From UBA4416 sp963422675 (lineage in GTDB: Bacteria; Bacteroidota; Bacteroidia; B-17B0; Aurantibacillaceae): a stretch of 64,000 bases of DNA. The notes beneath the pieces were generated by a model. The model was not told the origin of the DNA. It saw only the letters and a list, made by a program, of their open reading frames with translations, and did no database searches. The stretch spans positions 124,001 to 188,000 of the forward strand of contig CAXVYS010000013.1 of NCBI GenBank assembly GCA_963422675.2, given 5' to 3'. Both the position numbers and the translations under genes were made by a program. The stretch's first letter is position 1. Every line of letters begins with the position of its first letter. Positions 43,395-52,505 of the stretch are shown in pieces.

Positions 43395-44237
43395 ATGCTT
43401 GTATTTGATAAAATAAACGAACTTAAGGAATACCTTGCTATTCAGAAGGAAAAGGGTTTAAAAGTGGGCTTTGTGCCAACCATGGGGGCATTGCACCAGG
43501 GACATATCTCTTTAATCGCTATTTCTAAAAAAGAAACCGATTTAACAGTTTGCAGCATATTTGTAAATCCCACTCAATTCAATAACCAGGCCGATTTAAC
43601 ACATTATCCCAGAACCCCTGAGGTAGATGCTGCTTTACTAGAAAAAGCCGGCTGTAATGTGTTATATATGCCCGATGTGAAAGATGTATACCCTGAAACT
43701 GATAAACGACAATTTGATTTTGGTTACCTCGATACTATTCTGGAAGCAGCTCACAGACCAGGCCATTATAATGGAGTAGGGCAGGTTGTAAGCATTTTAC
43801 TGGAAGGAATAAAGCCTGATAAAGCCTATTTTGGAAGTAAAGATTACCAACAGGTAATGGTGGTAAAGGATTTGGTGCGACAATTAAAACTAAATGTTGA
43901 AATTATTCCATGTCCCATTTTACGTGAAGCCGATGGATTAGCCATGAGCTCGCGAAACACTCGCTTAAACGCTACAGAAAGAGCTATTGCTGCCACTATA
44001 CCCACCATGATGCAGGAGGCACTCCGCCTTGTAAAAACAAAGGGAATTAAGGATGCAAAGGAGTATATCGCTACTTGTGTTACTAAACAGCCTTTAATGA
44101 AACTGGATTACTATGAAGTGTGTAATGCGGAAACCTTAGAACGTTTAACTGAATTTGATCCATCACTAAAAGCAGTAAGCTTAATTGCCGTGTTTGTTGG
44201 GGATGTGAGGTTAATTGATAATTGGTTAGTGAATTAA
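43395..44237 (+). CDS. panC: Pantothenate synthetase
   Basis: A 280-residue enzyme, the usual PanC length, that condenses pantoate and beta-alanine with ATP. Motifs: GFVPTMGALHQGHISLI (HIGH-like motif), TVCSIFVNPTQFNNQADLTHYPR, HRPGHYNGVGQVVSILL, KAYFGSKDYQQ, and ADGLAMSSRNTRL (KMSKS-like). A start at 43362 would add 11 residues but lies upstream of the predicted transcription start. The stop codon overlaps the convergent AlgJ-like gene by 4 bases. No panB/panD nearby. Confidence 0.95.
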   Translation: MLVFDKINELKEYLAIQKEKGLKVGFVPTMGALHQGHISLIAISKKETDLTVCSIFVNPTQFNNQADLTHYPRTPEVDAALLEKAGCNVLYMPDVKDVYPETDKRQFDFGYLDTILEAAHRPGHYNGVGQVVSILLEGIKPDKAYFGSKDYQQVMVVKDLVRQLKLNVEIIPCPILREADGLAMSSRNTRLNATERAIAATIPTMMQEALRLVKTKGIKDAKEYIATCVTKQPLMKLDYYEVCNAETLERLTEFDPSLKAVSLIAVFVGDVRLIDNWLVN

Positions 44238-45541
44238 TTGGGATGATCGATTTGCCATTTGGCTTCTATGATCAGCATCGAATCTAAACTGATCCCTTTT
44301 TCCCGGGAACGCTTTTTGGTATCGCTCAACCATTCCTCGTTGTTTTTAATATATTCGGCCATGTCTTTTATTTTAGCGATATAGGCAGTATCTACTCGTT
44401 TTTTTATAGTTTTTCCTTTGTAATAAGTTTCTACAGCTTCAATAAAGCCCCAACTGATTTTCCTTAATGTAGCTTCTGTAGCCATAATTACAAATACATC
44501 ATGCTTATTTAATTCTTCTCCCAGGTCCAGGTTTTCTACCAACGTTTCTTTGGTAGCACTTTCAGGAAACACCTGTTTATTATAGTACCAAAAATGATCA
44601 TTCTCAAAGCAGTTGGCAATTCCTAAATTATACATTCCCCAATAAAAACTATCAGAAATAACCAATACCCTGGGTTTTGTTTTTCCGGTGGCATCAACGG
44701 GTATCATCTGCGGATAAGCTACATCAAAGCTTTTAAACCTGAATAATAAATTCATCCCGTCAGCAATATCATAATCCACATCGTGAGGCTGTTCCATTTT
44801 TACACCATTAAATTTTAATTCAGGTGCATCAATATGTCTTAACTGTTCAATAGTTTTAATTAAAGAATCAGCAGCAAGCGCTGTTCCATAAGTGCTCCAA
44901 TGCACGCCGTGTTGAGGGTATAAAGGATACTTCGATGTGTACCTGTTATCTACAAACCATTTATTAAAGTCGATTACAGTTAAGCCTGCACGTTTAGCGC
45001 CTTCCGATAATGATTTGTAATTAGTTTTATCTTTAACAGGCAAATATTTATCCGGAATATATTCAGGATAAAAAGAAGCCTTACCCGCTGCAAATACTAC
45101 GATCAGCTGTTTCCCCAGCTTATGAAGTGTGTCAGATATAAATTTTAAGCGGTTAATGGTATGGCGTATGCTATCCTCTCCCAAAAAGTCAGTTCCCGTG
45201 TAAGCATCAATGTAACTTCTTTCGTACAGGTAGGTTTCCTTTCCTATCACCACACCGTTGGCTTTTGCTTTTTTAAAGATACTATAAGCAATTTGATTAT
45301 TTAATTTCACAAATTGATTTCTAAACCCAAATGATGAATTTAAAAAGACTTCTTTTTCTTCCTGGTAGTAGCCGCTAAACCAGTCTTCCATAGTAAACGT
45401 AATATTCTCAGGCACTTTAACATCGCCTTTTAAGGGGTATACTTTTTTTAGATTCAGTGTATCCTGCAATATTGGAATAAGCATTACCACAAAAATGCTG
45501 GCCAGCAATACCTTTTTATATATGTGAGAAAACCGACCCAT
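44234..45541 (-). CDS. AlgJ/AlgX-like polysaccharide O-acetyltransferase component
   Basis: A 435-residue protein with one N-terminal membrane anchor (about 10-28) and a periplasmic SGNH-like domain. YPQHGVHWSTYGTALAAD (near 208-225) carries the conserved His-Trp-Ser block, and VLVISDSFYWGMYN supplies the Ser/Asp block of the AlgJ/AlgX/DHHW group. It directly follows the MBOAT gene with a one-base overlap (TAATG), the standard partner arrangement: the MBOAT protein moves acetyl groups across the membrane and this protein attaches them to a polysaccharide. The acceptor is unknown. Confidence 0.78.
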   Translation of the reverse strand: MGRFSHIYKKVLLASIFVVMLIPILQDTLNLKKVYPLKGDVKVPENITFTMEDWFSGYYQEEKEVFLNSSFGFRNQFVKLNNQIAYSIFKKAKANGVVIGKETYLYERSYIDAYTGTDFLGEDSIRHTINRLKFISDTLHKLGKQLIVVFAAGKASFYPEYIPDKYLPVKDKTNYKSLSEGAKRAGLTVIDFNKWFVDNRYTSKYPLYPQHGVHWSTYGTALAADSLIKTIEQLRHIDAPELKFNGVKMEQPHDVDYDIADGMNLLFRFKSFDVAYPQMIPVDATGKTKPRVLVISDSFYWGMYNLGIANCFENDHFWYYNKQVFPESATKETLVENLDLGEELNKHDVFVIMATEATLRKISWGFIEAVETYYKGKTIKKRVDTAYIAKIKDMAEYIKNNEEWLSDTKKRSREKGISLDSMLIIEAKWQIDHPN

Positions 45542-46962
45542 TAAAATCTGAAATAAATAAAAGGGTTAAAGCCTGAAGAGGTAATAGAACTTATTGATAA
45601 TAAAAATAGAATGAGGCAAGTGCCACAAACAAACAAATGGCGGCTGTTTGTATAGATATTAAAATAAACGGCGTTCTGTAATTTTTCGCCCCATTTACCA
45701 ATTACAAAAAAAGAAAAAATGATAGCTATTACAAAATACGTCAAAAATTCCGGATCAAAGGTGGTTGCCGGGTTTACTTTAAATACCAGCATCTGCCTAA
45801 TATACCTGAACGCATCATCGATCTTTTCTATTCTAAAAAATACCCAACCAAAATTTACAATTAAAAACGTAAATAAAATGGCAGGGAATTTACCGGTCTT
45901 CGTTAATATTTTTCCTAAAAAGGCTCTTTCGATAACCAGGAAAAAGCCATGAAAAGCCCCCCAGAATACAAAACTCCAGCTGGCTCCATGCCATAAGCCG
46001 GAAGCTAAAAACACCAACCATAAATTAAAATATAATCTTCCCGTAGAAACTCTGTTTCCTCCTAAGGGAATGTATAAATAGTTTCTCATCCAGTTACCCA
46101 GTGTTATATGCCATCTGCGCCAAAACTCGGTAATGCTCTGCGAGATGTAGGGGTTATTAAAGTTTTCGGGGAATTTAAAGCCCATCATTTTTCCTAAGCC
46201 AATAGCCATATCGCTGTAACCGCTAAAATCAAAATAGATTTGGAAAGTATAAGCCAAACTCCCAACCCAGGCAGTCAGGGTATCCATTTCCGAGAAATTA
46301 CTTCCGAAAATAGCATCAGCCACAAGCCCCATCTGGTTAGCAATGAGCACTTTTTTACCTAAACCCAGTGCAAACCTGTAAAAGCCTGTTAACCTGTTGT
46401 CAATAGTTTCACTGGGTGTTCTGTCCTGGATCTGATCGGCCAGCTCATGGTAACGGATAATGGGGCCTGCAATTAATTTGGGAAATAAAATAATATAGAG
46501 TTGATAATCCCAGAATTTAGTGAGAGGCTTGTGTACCCGCCTGTAAACATCCACGACATAAGTAATGGTTTCAAACGTATAAAAAGAAATTCCGATAGGC
46601 AGAATCAGCTTTGTCCAGTGAATCTGTTTATCTCCAAAAACAGAAAGAGCCGAATTTACATTATCGATAAAGAAATTAGAATACTTAAAGTAAAACAGCA
46701 AGCCTACATTTACACTTACCGAGAGGGTTAAAAGGAGTTTTCGCTTGGTTTCATTGGCTATCCGGTCCATGATGGTTACCAGGTAAAAATCAAGCAAAGT
46801 GGTGAAAAGGATAACGAAAATAAATTTTGGAGCACCCCAGGCATAAAAGAAAATACTGCCAATGAGTATTACTGCATTTTTATATTTTTTATCTACGAAA
46901 AAGTAGACCAACATAAAAATTGGTAAAAAATATAAAAGGAATACGATACTACTAAAAACCAT
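45541..46962 (-). CDS. MBOAT family O-acyltransferase (AlgI-like)
   Basis: A polytopic membrane protein of about 473 residues with the MBOAT core: TFQIYFDFSGYSDMAIGLGKMMGF, FWRRWHITLGNWMRNYLYIPLGGN (conserved His) and SGLWHGASWSFVFWGAFHG (active-site His). AlgI-type proteins pass acetyl groups across the inner membrane for exopolysaccharide O-acetylation. An ATG two codons upstream (46968) is also possible; starting at MVFSSIVFLLYFLP fits the family better. The downstream AlgJ-like partner overlaps by one base. Confidence 0.88.
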   Translation of the reverse strand: MVFSSIVFLLYFLPIFMLVYFFVDKKYKNAVILIGSIFFYAWGAPKFIFVILFTTLLDFYLVTIMDRIANETKRKLLLTLSVSVNVGLLFYFKYSNFFIDNVNSALSVFGDKQIHWTKLILPIGISFYTFETITYVVDVYRRVHKPLTKFWDYQLYIILFPKLIAGPIIRYHELADQIQDRTPSETIDNRLTGFYRFALGLGKKVLIANQMGLVADAIFGSNFSEMDTLTAWVGSLAYTFQIYFDFSGYSDMAIGLGKMMGFKFPENFNNPYISQSITEFWRRWHITLGNWMRNYLYIPLGGNRVSTGRLYFNLWLVFLASGLWHGASWSFVFWGAFHGFFLVIERAFLGKILTKTGKFPAILFTFLIVNFGWVFFRIEKIDDAFRYIRQMLVFKVNPATTFDPEFLTYFVIAIIFSFFVIGKWGEKLQNAVYFNIYTNSRHLFVCGTCLILFLLSISSITSSGFNPFIYFRF

Positions 46963-47039
46963 AGGCAAATAACGCGACTAAGATAAAATTATTTTTGTTA
47001 ACGGGCTTTTTTTATTAGCTGCTAAGCCATAAAAAGTAC

Positions 47040-47047
47040 TATTTTTG
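47040..47047 (+). promoter_or_regulatory. -7 promoter box of glyS
   Basis: TATTTTTG (TAnnTTTG) lies 45 bases before the ATG at 47093. It overlaps the TTG codon at 47045 that would otherwise look like an upstream start, which argues for 47093. Confidence 0.45.
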
Positions 47048-47092
47048 AAACCTGTTATAACTAAATTACCAATTCACCAATACCTGATTCGT

Positions 47093-48637
47093 ATGAGCAA
47101 CATTAAGCCTGAAGATTTTTTTAAGAATATTATTTCTCACTGTAAAGAGTATGGATTTATTTTTCAGAGCAGTGAAATATATGATGGATTAAGTGCGGTT
47201 TACGATTACGGGCAAATGGGGGTGGAGTTAAAGAAAAACATTCGCGATTATTGGTGGAAAGCCATGGTACAGATGAATGAGAATATTGTAGGGATTGACT
47301 CTGCTATTTTTATGCACCCCACAACCTGGAAAGCAAGTGGACACGTAGATGCGTTTAATGACCCCTTAATTGATAATAAAGACAGTAAAAAACGTTACAG
47401 AGCCGATGTGTTAATTGAAGACCACATTGCTAAAATTGAAGATAAGATCAATAAAGAGGTTGAGAAAGCAGCAAAGCGTTTTGAGAATTTTGATGCGGAC
47501 ATGTTTAAATCAACCAATGGCCGTGTAAAAGAATACCAGGATAAAATTGACGCGATTAATGAACGTTTTAAAACAGCTTTAAACGATAATAAACTGGATG
47601 AAGTAAAACAGATCATTTTGGATCTGGAGATTGTTTGCCCTGTGAGTGGCACTAAAAACTGGACAGATGTTCGTCAGTTCAACCTTATGTTCAATACTTC
47701 TACAGGTGCTGTAACAGATGAAACCAATATTATTTATTTACGTCCGGAAACGGCTCAGGGTATTTTTGTTAATTATTTAAATGTTCAAAAAACGGGACGG
47801 ATGAAAATTCCTTTCGGGATTGCACAAACCGGTAAAGCTTTTAGAAATGAGATCGTAGCCCGCCAGTTCATTTTCAGGATGCGTGAATTTGAACAAATGG
47901 AAATGCAGTATTTTGTGAAGCCGGGTACAGAAATGGAATGGTACGAATACTGGAAAAAAGCCCGTTTAAACTGGCATTTATCATTAGGCCTTGGCGCTGA
48001 GAAATACCGTTTCCACGATCATTTAAAATTAGCACATTATGCCAATGCTGCTGCAGATATTGAACATCAATTCCCCTTTGGCTTTAAAGAACTGGAAGGA
48101 ATTCACTCCCGTACCGATTTCGATCTAAAGCAGCATGAACAATTCTCCGGTAAAAAATTACAGTATTTCGATCCTGAATTAAACCAATCGTATGTGCCTT
48201 ATGTTGTAGAAACATCTGTAGGGTTGGATCGTTTATTCTTAGCAGTTCTTTCTTCTGCTTTAAAAGAAGAAACGTTGGAAGGTGGCGATACACGCACCGT
48301 TTTAAACCTGCCTCCGGCATTAGCACCCTATAAAGCTGCTATTTTTCCTTTGGTTAAAAAAGACGGTTTACCTGAATTAGCAGAAAGCATCATGAAGGAT
48401 CTTAAGTTTGATTTTATGTTAGCTTATGATGAAAAAGATACGGTTGGTAAGCGTTACAGAAGACAGGATGCTATTGGAACTCCTTTTTGCATTACGGTTG
48501 ATCATCAGAGCTTAGAAGATAAAACGGTAACGATCCGTTACAGGGATACAATGAAACAGGATAGGGTAGCCATATCTGAGCTTCATGGTATTTTAACTGA
48601 AAAAACCAGTTTGCAGAGTTTGTTAAAAGGATTGTAA
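47093..48637 (+). CDS. glyS: Glycyl-tRNA synthetase (single-subunit, eukaryote-like type)
   Basis: A 514-residue class II synthetase of the homodimeric type: FKNIISHCKEYGFIFQSSEIYDGLSAVYDYGQMGVELKKNI at the N-terminus, TDVRQFNLMFNTSTGA, YLRPETAQGIFVNYLN (motif 2), AFRNEIVARQFIFRMREFEQMEMQYF, and VVETSVGLDRLFLAVL (motif 3), then the anticodon-binding domain. It charges tRNA-Gly. An ORF extension with TTG at 47045 is rejected in favour of MSNIKPEDFF. A strong terminator follows. Confidence 0.95.
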   Translation: MSNIKPEDFFKNIISHCKEYGFIFQSSEIYDGLSAVYDYGQMGVELKKNIRDYWWKAMVQMNENIVGIDSAIFMHPTTWKASGHVDAFNDPLIDNKDSKKRYRADVLIEDHIAKIEDKINKEVEKAAKRFENFDADMFKSTNGRVKEYQDKIDAINERFKTALNDNKLDEVKQIILDLEIVCPVSGTKNWTDVRQFNLMFNTSTGAVTDETNIIYLRPETAQGIFVNYLNVQKTGRMKIPFGIAQTGKAFRNEIVARQFIFRMREFEQMEMQYFVKPGTEMEWYEYWKKARLNWHLSLGLGAEKYRFHDHLKLAHYANAAADIEHQFPFGFKELEGIHSRTDFDLKQHEQFSGKKLQYFDPELNQSYVPYVVETSVGLDRLFLAVLSSALKEETLEGGDTRTVLNLPPALAPYKAAIFPLVKKDGLPELAESIMKDLKFDFMLAYDEKDTVGKRYRRQDAIGTPFCITVDHQSLEDKTVTIRYRDTMKQDRVAISELHGILTEKTSLQSLLKGL

Positions 48638-48644
48638 AATCTAT

Positions 48645-48681
48645 AAAAAAGCCCTGAGATTTAAAATTCAGGGCTTTTTTT
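48645..48681. terminator. Bidirectional terminator between glyS and the large T9SS gene
   Basis: AAAAAAGCCCTGA, a 10-base loop, TCAGGGCTTTTTTT: a perfect stem flanked by A and T runs. It sits between two convergent genes and can serve both. Confidence 0.9.
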
Positions 48682-48691
48682 ATGTTACAGT

Positions 48692-51600
48692 TTAAGGTTT
48701 AATAACTACGATTTGTTGACTGGGAATAGTAAGATCATCAGAAGAAAATAAAATGTGATAAATACCGGTTCCGGCATTGATAGGAAATGTAAAAGCATTT
48801 ATTCCTTGTATTAAATCGATTTTTGTTTCCATAATTGTTCCCCCGGTATTATCAACTAATCTCATTGTTCCGTTTGATACAGATTTACTTACATTTAATA
48901 CGATATTCATTTCTGTAGAAGCCGGATTTGAGAATAAGATCATTTGATCCGGAACAACACTGTTACAAGTAATATCAATCGTTTTAAAGATGGTTATTTT
49001 TTGATCGTGATCTACCTTCGACAAACGATAATAGACTAAATCATCTGTTTTTTCAAAATCAATATGTATGTAATTGATCTTAGTATTGCTGTTACCGCTT
49101 CCATTAACTTTAGCTAAAGCATCCCATTCAACAGCATTATTACTTTTTTCAATTAAAAAATAATCATTGTTAAATTCTGATTCGGTGCTCCAATTTAAAT
49201 GAACTTCGTTTGTTCCACAAACAGCAGTAAAATCAATTAACCCAATTGGTAAAACATTTAAGTTAGCTTGCGAACCAAAAGTAATAGGGCTAAACGTACT
49301 TAATACAACAGCCGTTTTTATATTTCCACTGGCACCAAAACTGAGAGAACCTTGTCCATGGTTTTCCCATTTATTTGTTCCGGATATATCCAGGTGTCCT
49401 ACTCTTAAATCGGTTGCCGTGGTAATTCCGCTATTGGTGGCATTTTCCCAATAAAGTGTCACGTTACATTTTCCGTTATTACCCGGATCAACCACTCTAT
49501 CTAAAGTCCAGTATTCTGCTTTACTTACATGGTCAAGAGCAGTACCAACGGATGAACCCATATACACAAGAGTATTACTTGGCGATGGGGCACTAAAATG
49601 TTGACATACAAATTCGGTTGTTGCTTCCGTTTGAGAATAATTGGATATACCCAAACGAGCCCAACCAATACCTGTACTACCAACAGGAAATACAAAGGCA
49701 TTGGGTTGATCGCCCACTTTTTTCATAGGGCCATTAATATAGCAATTAGCATTCCCTGGGTCGGAGGTAGAATTATTATTGATGACCAACATCGCACTAG
49801 TTTGCGATGAAATAATACCTTTGGTTAAGGTAAGATTCCCGCCATTAGCAAGAGTGACATTCCCTTCAGTTGCTGTCATAATTAACTGAGGAGAAATGCT
49901 GTACGTATTATTTATTTCCATATTATTGAATGTGAAGTTATCAGCGCCACTGCCGGCATTACCGGCAATAGTTTGAGAACTTATTGAGCCAATATATTTT
50001 ATGTAGGTGCTTCCTCCGGTAGTTAAGCTTCCAAATCTGTTTGGTGTAGCTTGCCTGATAAAGTTACCGGTTAATTGTAAAATGGAAGTACTATTTAGTT
50101 CAACAGATAATTTACTTGCTGCAGATGCAGTTAATGTAATATTTCCATTTACAGTTACGATTGAACTGTTCCATTGTTTAAACTTTGTGGTATTACCGGC
50201 TTGATGATTTAAAGTAAGACCTCCTAAATTTAAAATTGGTGAACCTGAGTTATTACCAATATCAATATAATCATTGGCATTTGCTGTGGTACCACCTAAA
50301 TGGTTCATGGTTAAGGTTCCTCCAACATTAAAGAGTGTTGAGTTACCATCTATTTCCAAATAACATTTGGCACCACCGGTACATGCGGTAGATGTAAGCG
50401 TAGATAAATTACCTTCTACAGTAAATGTACCGGCATTGATATCTAAAAACTCCTGGTCATTAACGCTTGTTCCTGTATTTAGATTGCAGTTCAAGTTTCC
50501 TGTAATAGAAACAATTGGTGCAGGTGTACCTATTCCGGTATAAATCATATTTCTGTCATTTCCACTGGCTGTATTGTTATTCATGGTTAAATTTCCGTTA
50601 ACGGTTAAAGTGCTGTTAGGGTAAATTTTTAAATCCATATTATCACCACCATTATCATTAAAGGTTAATCCGCTGCCGCCGATTGTTAATACTGAGGGGT
50701 TGGTTGTTACGTTACTGTTTAAATAAATAAACATATCGCCACTACCTGTTCCTGATTGGTTATAGATAATTCCTCCGTTTGCATTTAAAGTTCCTCCATC
50801 CAACTGCATATCCATGTAATTATTATTGGATAAAACATTTGATCTAAACCCTTTGGTAATAGTCATCGTTCCTCCATTTAAATCAACATAAACTCTGTCG
50901 CCTGAACTACCACCACTCAAATCAACGGTTAAACTATCATTAAAATTAATAGTTCCATTGGCATTATTTTCAATTTCCATATTATCACCATCTGTATGTG
51001 AAAATGAAACTTTACCGTCCACGGTTAAATTACTTGCAGTAACAGTGGATGTTTGATTAATAAAAAAGCTCAAATCACCGTTACCTCCGCCATTTTGGTT
51101 ACATGTCATAGCGCCTGTACAATGTAAGGTACCACCATCAAGGTACATGGATATTGAATTAGCTGAAGATGCAGTAGTTGCAATGGTTTCCTGCCAGGTC
51201 GAATTAACGGTTAAAGTTCCTCCATTTATATTAAATTTAATATCATCACCATCGCTACTATTACTAATAGTTAAACTCACAGAACCAATATTGCAAACAG
51301 ATGTATTATCCATTTGTAAATTGAATGCATTATTAGAACCGGCATTATTTCCAATTACAGCTGTAAGTGCACCTGTAATATCTAAACGTCCGCTGTTATC
51401 TAGCCAAATTTCTTTGTCAGCTTCTGAATTACCGCCTCTGTTATAAGTATAGGTAAAACCGCCTGTAACATTCATTCGGCCATTGGATGAAATGTAAAAC
51501 CGAATTCTGTTGCTTTGATTATTTGTTGTAATCCTGGTGCATGTTACATTTCCGTTTACCTGTAGTGTAGCTGTTGATGCTACATTTAGTTCCATGTCTT

Positions 51601-52036
51601 TACCAAGATTATTGTCTGCAACAGTTAAAGCTCCGCAAGTTAAAATAATACCGGCCGTATTAATATTTAATTTGGTATCATTACCGGTATTGTTGGTTTG
51701 ATTCATATCAATGGATGTAACCGAAAAGGTCGGAGTTACATTTGCTGTAATGGTATAACCACTAATAATGACAATATCACCCGCTGCCTGCCCCGGGTAT
51801 GCACCAGCAGCAGCACCACCTAAACTTGCAGTAGACCATGTACTTGCATTGTTCCAATTTCCTGTGGCTCTGGAATAATAGGTTGTTGCTTTAATCGTTT
51901 GAATAGAAATTAATACTACAGCAATTCTAATTAAATACAGACGTGTTGCTTTAGTTGAACCAATAGTATTACGGTTTAGAACAGATAAGATAAAGCTTAA
52001 AACTAATTTAAGGTTTGGGGGCAATAAGGTTTCCAT
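48692..52036 (-). CDS. Very large T9SS-secreted protein with beta-helix-like repeats, FN3-like module and type A sorting domain
   Basis: An 1114-residue protein. After an unusual N-terminus with two hydrophobic stretches (about 10-20 and 33-50) the mature part begins TTYYSRATGNWNNASTWS. From about 100 to 720 there are a dozen or more short degenerate repeats of the kind (M/L)xLDxGTLxxxGxxTxxxxxGGNGDxxxxx, rich in Asn, Gly and Thr, typical of a right-handed beta-helix. Then SPITFGSQANLNVLP, an FN3-like segment (IDFTAVCGTNEVHLNWSTESEFNNDYFLIEKS), and a sorting domain starting MILFSNPASTEMNIVL. Likely a cell-surface or released adhesin-like protein; function unknown. Confidence 0.8.
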   Translation of the reverse strand: METLLPPNLKLVLSFILSVLNRNTIGSTKATRLYLIRIAVVLISIQTIKATTYYSRATGNWNNASTWSTASLGGAAAGAYPGQAAGDIVIISGYTITANVTPTFSVTSIDMNQTNNTGNDTKLNINTAGIILTCGALTVADNNLGKDMELNVASTATLQVNGNVTCTRITTNNQSNRIRFYISSNGRMNVTGGFTYTYNRGGNSEADKEIWLDNSGRLDITGALTAVIGNNAGSNNAFNLQMDNTSVCNIGSVSLTISNSSDGDDIKFNINGGTLTVNSTWQETIATTASSANSISMYLDGGTLHCTGAMTCNQNGGGNGDLSFFINQTSTVTASNLTVDGKVSFSHTDGDNMEIENNANGTINFNDSLTVDLSGGSSGDRVYVDLNGGTMTITKGFRSNVLSNNNYMDMQLDGGTLNANGGIIYNQSGTGSGDMFIYLNSNVTTNPSVLTIGGSGLTFNDNGGDNMDLKIYPNSTLTVNGNLTMNNNTASGNDRNMIYTGIGTPAPIVSITGNLNCNLNTGTSVNDQEFLDINAGTFTVEGNLSTLTSTACTGGAKCYLEIDGNSTLFNVGGTLTMNHLGGTTANANDYIDIGNNSGSPILNLGGLTLNHQAGNTTKFKQWNSSIVTVNGNITLTASAASKLSVELNSTSILQLTGNFIRQATPNRFGSLTTGGSTYIKYIGSISSQTIAGNAGSGADNFTFNNMEINNTYSISPQLIMTATEGNVTLANGGNLTLTKGIISSQTSAMLVINNNSTSDPGNANCYINGPMKKVGDQPNAFVFPVGSTGIGWARLGISNYSQTEATTEFVCQHFSAPSPSNTLVYMGSSVGTALDHVSKAEYWTLDRVVDPGNNGKCNVTLYWENATNSGITTATDLRVGHLDISGTNKWENHGQGSLSFGASGNIKTAVVLSTFSPITFGSQANLNVLPIGLIDFTAVCGTNEVHLNWSTESEFNNDYFLIEKSNNAVEWDALAKVNGSGNSNTKINYIHIDFEKTDDLVYYRLSKVDHDQKITIFKTIDITCNSVVPDQMILFSNPASTEMNIVLNVSKSVSNGTMRLVDNTGGTIMETKIDLIQGINAFTFPINAGTGIYHILFSSDDLTIPSQQIVVIKP

Positions 52037-52505
52037 GGTAATTGATTTAGCAATTAATAAATTAAGTCCAGGAGAAGATCAGGGTTCAGATATTAAGAAA
52101 TAGACTTAAGTGTTTCATTTTAAAAGACCTATGATCGAAATCAATTTTACAAACTCTATACCAAATGTTAAATCTATCGAATAAAATCAATAATTAATCT
52201 AAATAAAAATAGTGTTTAATGAAATAAATTTTGTATTTTAACATAAAGGGTAAAAAGGAATTAATAATATTACTGATCCTTTTCAGCAACATATTCTGCG
52301 ACGGATTTATTTTTGTAATCCCAAAATAAATAATACATTTACAACGTGATAAACATTCTTAAAAATACATCTTTCTATTATTACTCTTATTCATATCTGA
52401 ATCGGAGGTAATTCTATATACTATATACTGAAATTAAAAAAGCCCGATTTATTGTAAATCGGGCTTTTTTTATGTGCAAAAATGTAACCCAATAACAAAA
52501 AACAA
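52037..52505 (+). promoter_or_regulatory. 469-base intergenic region with the phhA leader: terminator and possible antiterminator
   Basis: No gene is seen here. On the plus strand there is a -7 box TATTTTTG at 52308-52315, then a ~120-base leader ending in a strong terminator hairpin (52436-52471) that stands 34 bases before phhA. TGAATCGG (52398-52405) can pair with CCGATTTA (52444-52451), the left arm of the terminator, over 8 bp with one G-T pair, so it could prevent the terminator from forming. The first ~270 bases probably hold the promoter of the divergent large gene. Alternatively, 52322-52471 is a free small RNA. Confidence 0.5.
52436..52471 (+). terminator. Strong intrinsic terminator in the phhA leader
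   Basis: AAAAAAGCCCGATTTA-ttg-TAAATCGGGCTTTTTT, a 16-bp perfect stem with a 3-base loop and a T-run. No plus-strand gene lies upstream in this gap, so it must end either a small RNA or the phhA leader transcript. Confidence 0.85.

Noticed and set aside
47045..47092. TTG-start extension of glyS
   Set aside because: The TTG overlaps a TAnnTTTG promoter box, and the extra residues are not part of the synthetase family; ATG at 47093 fits.
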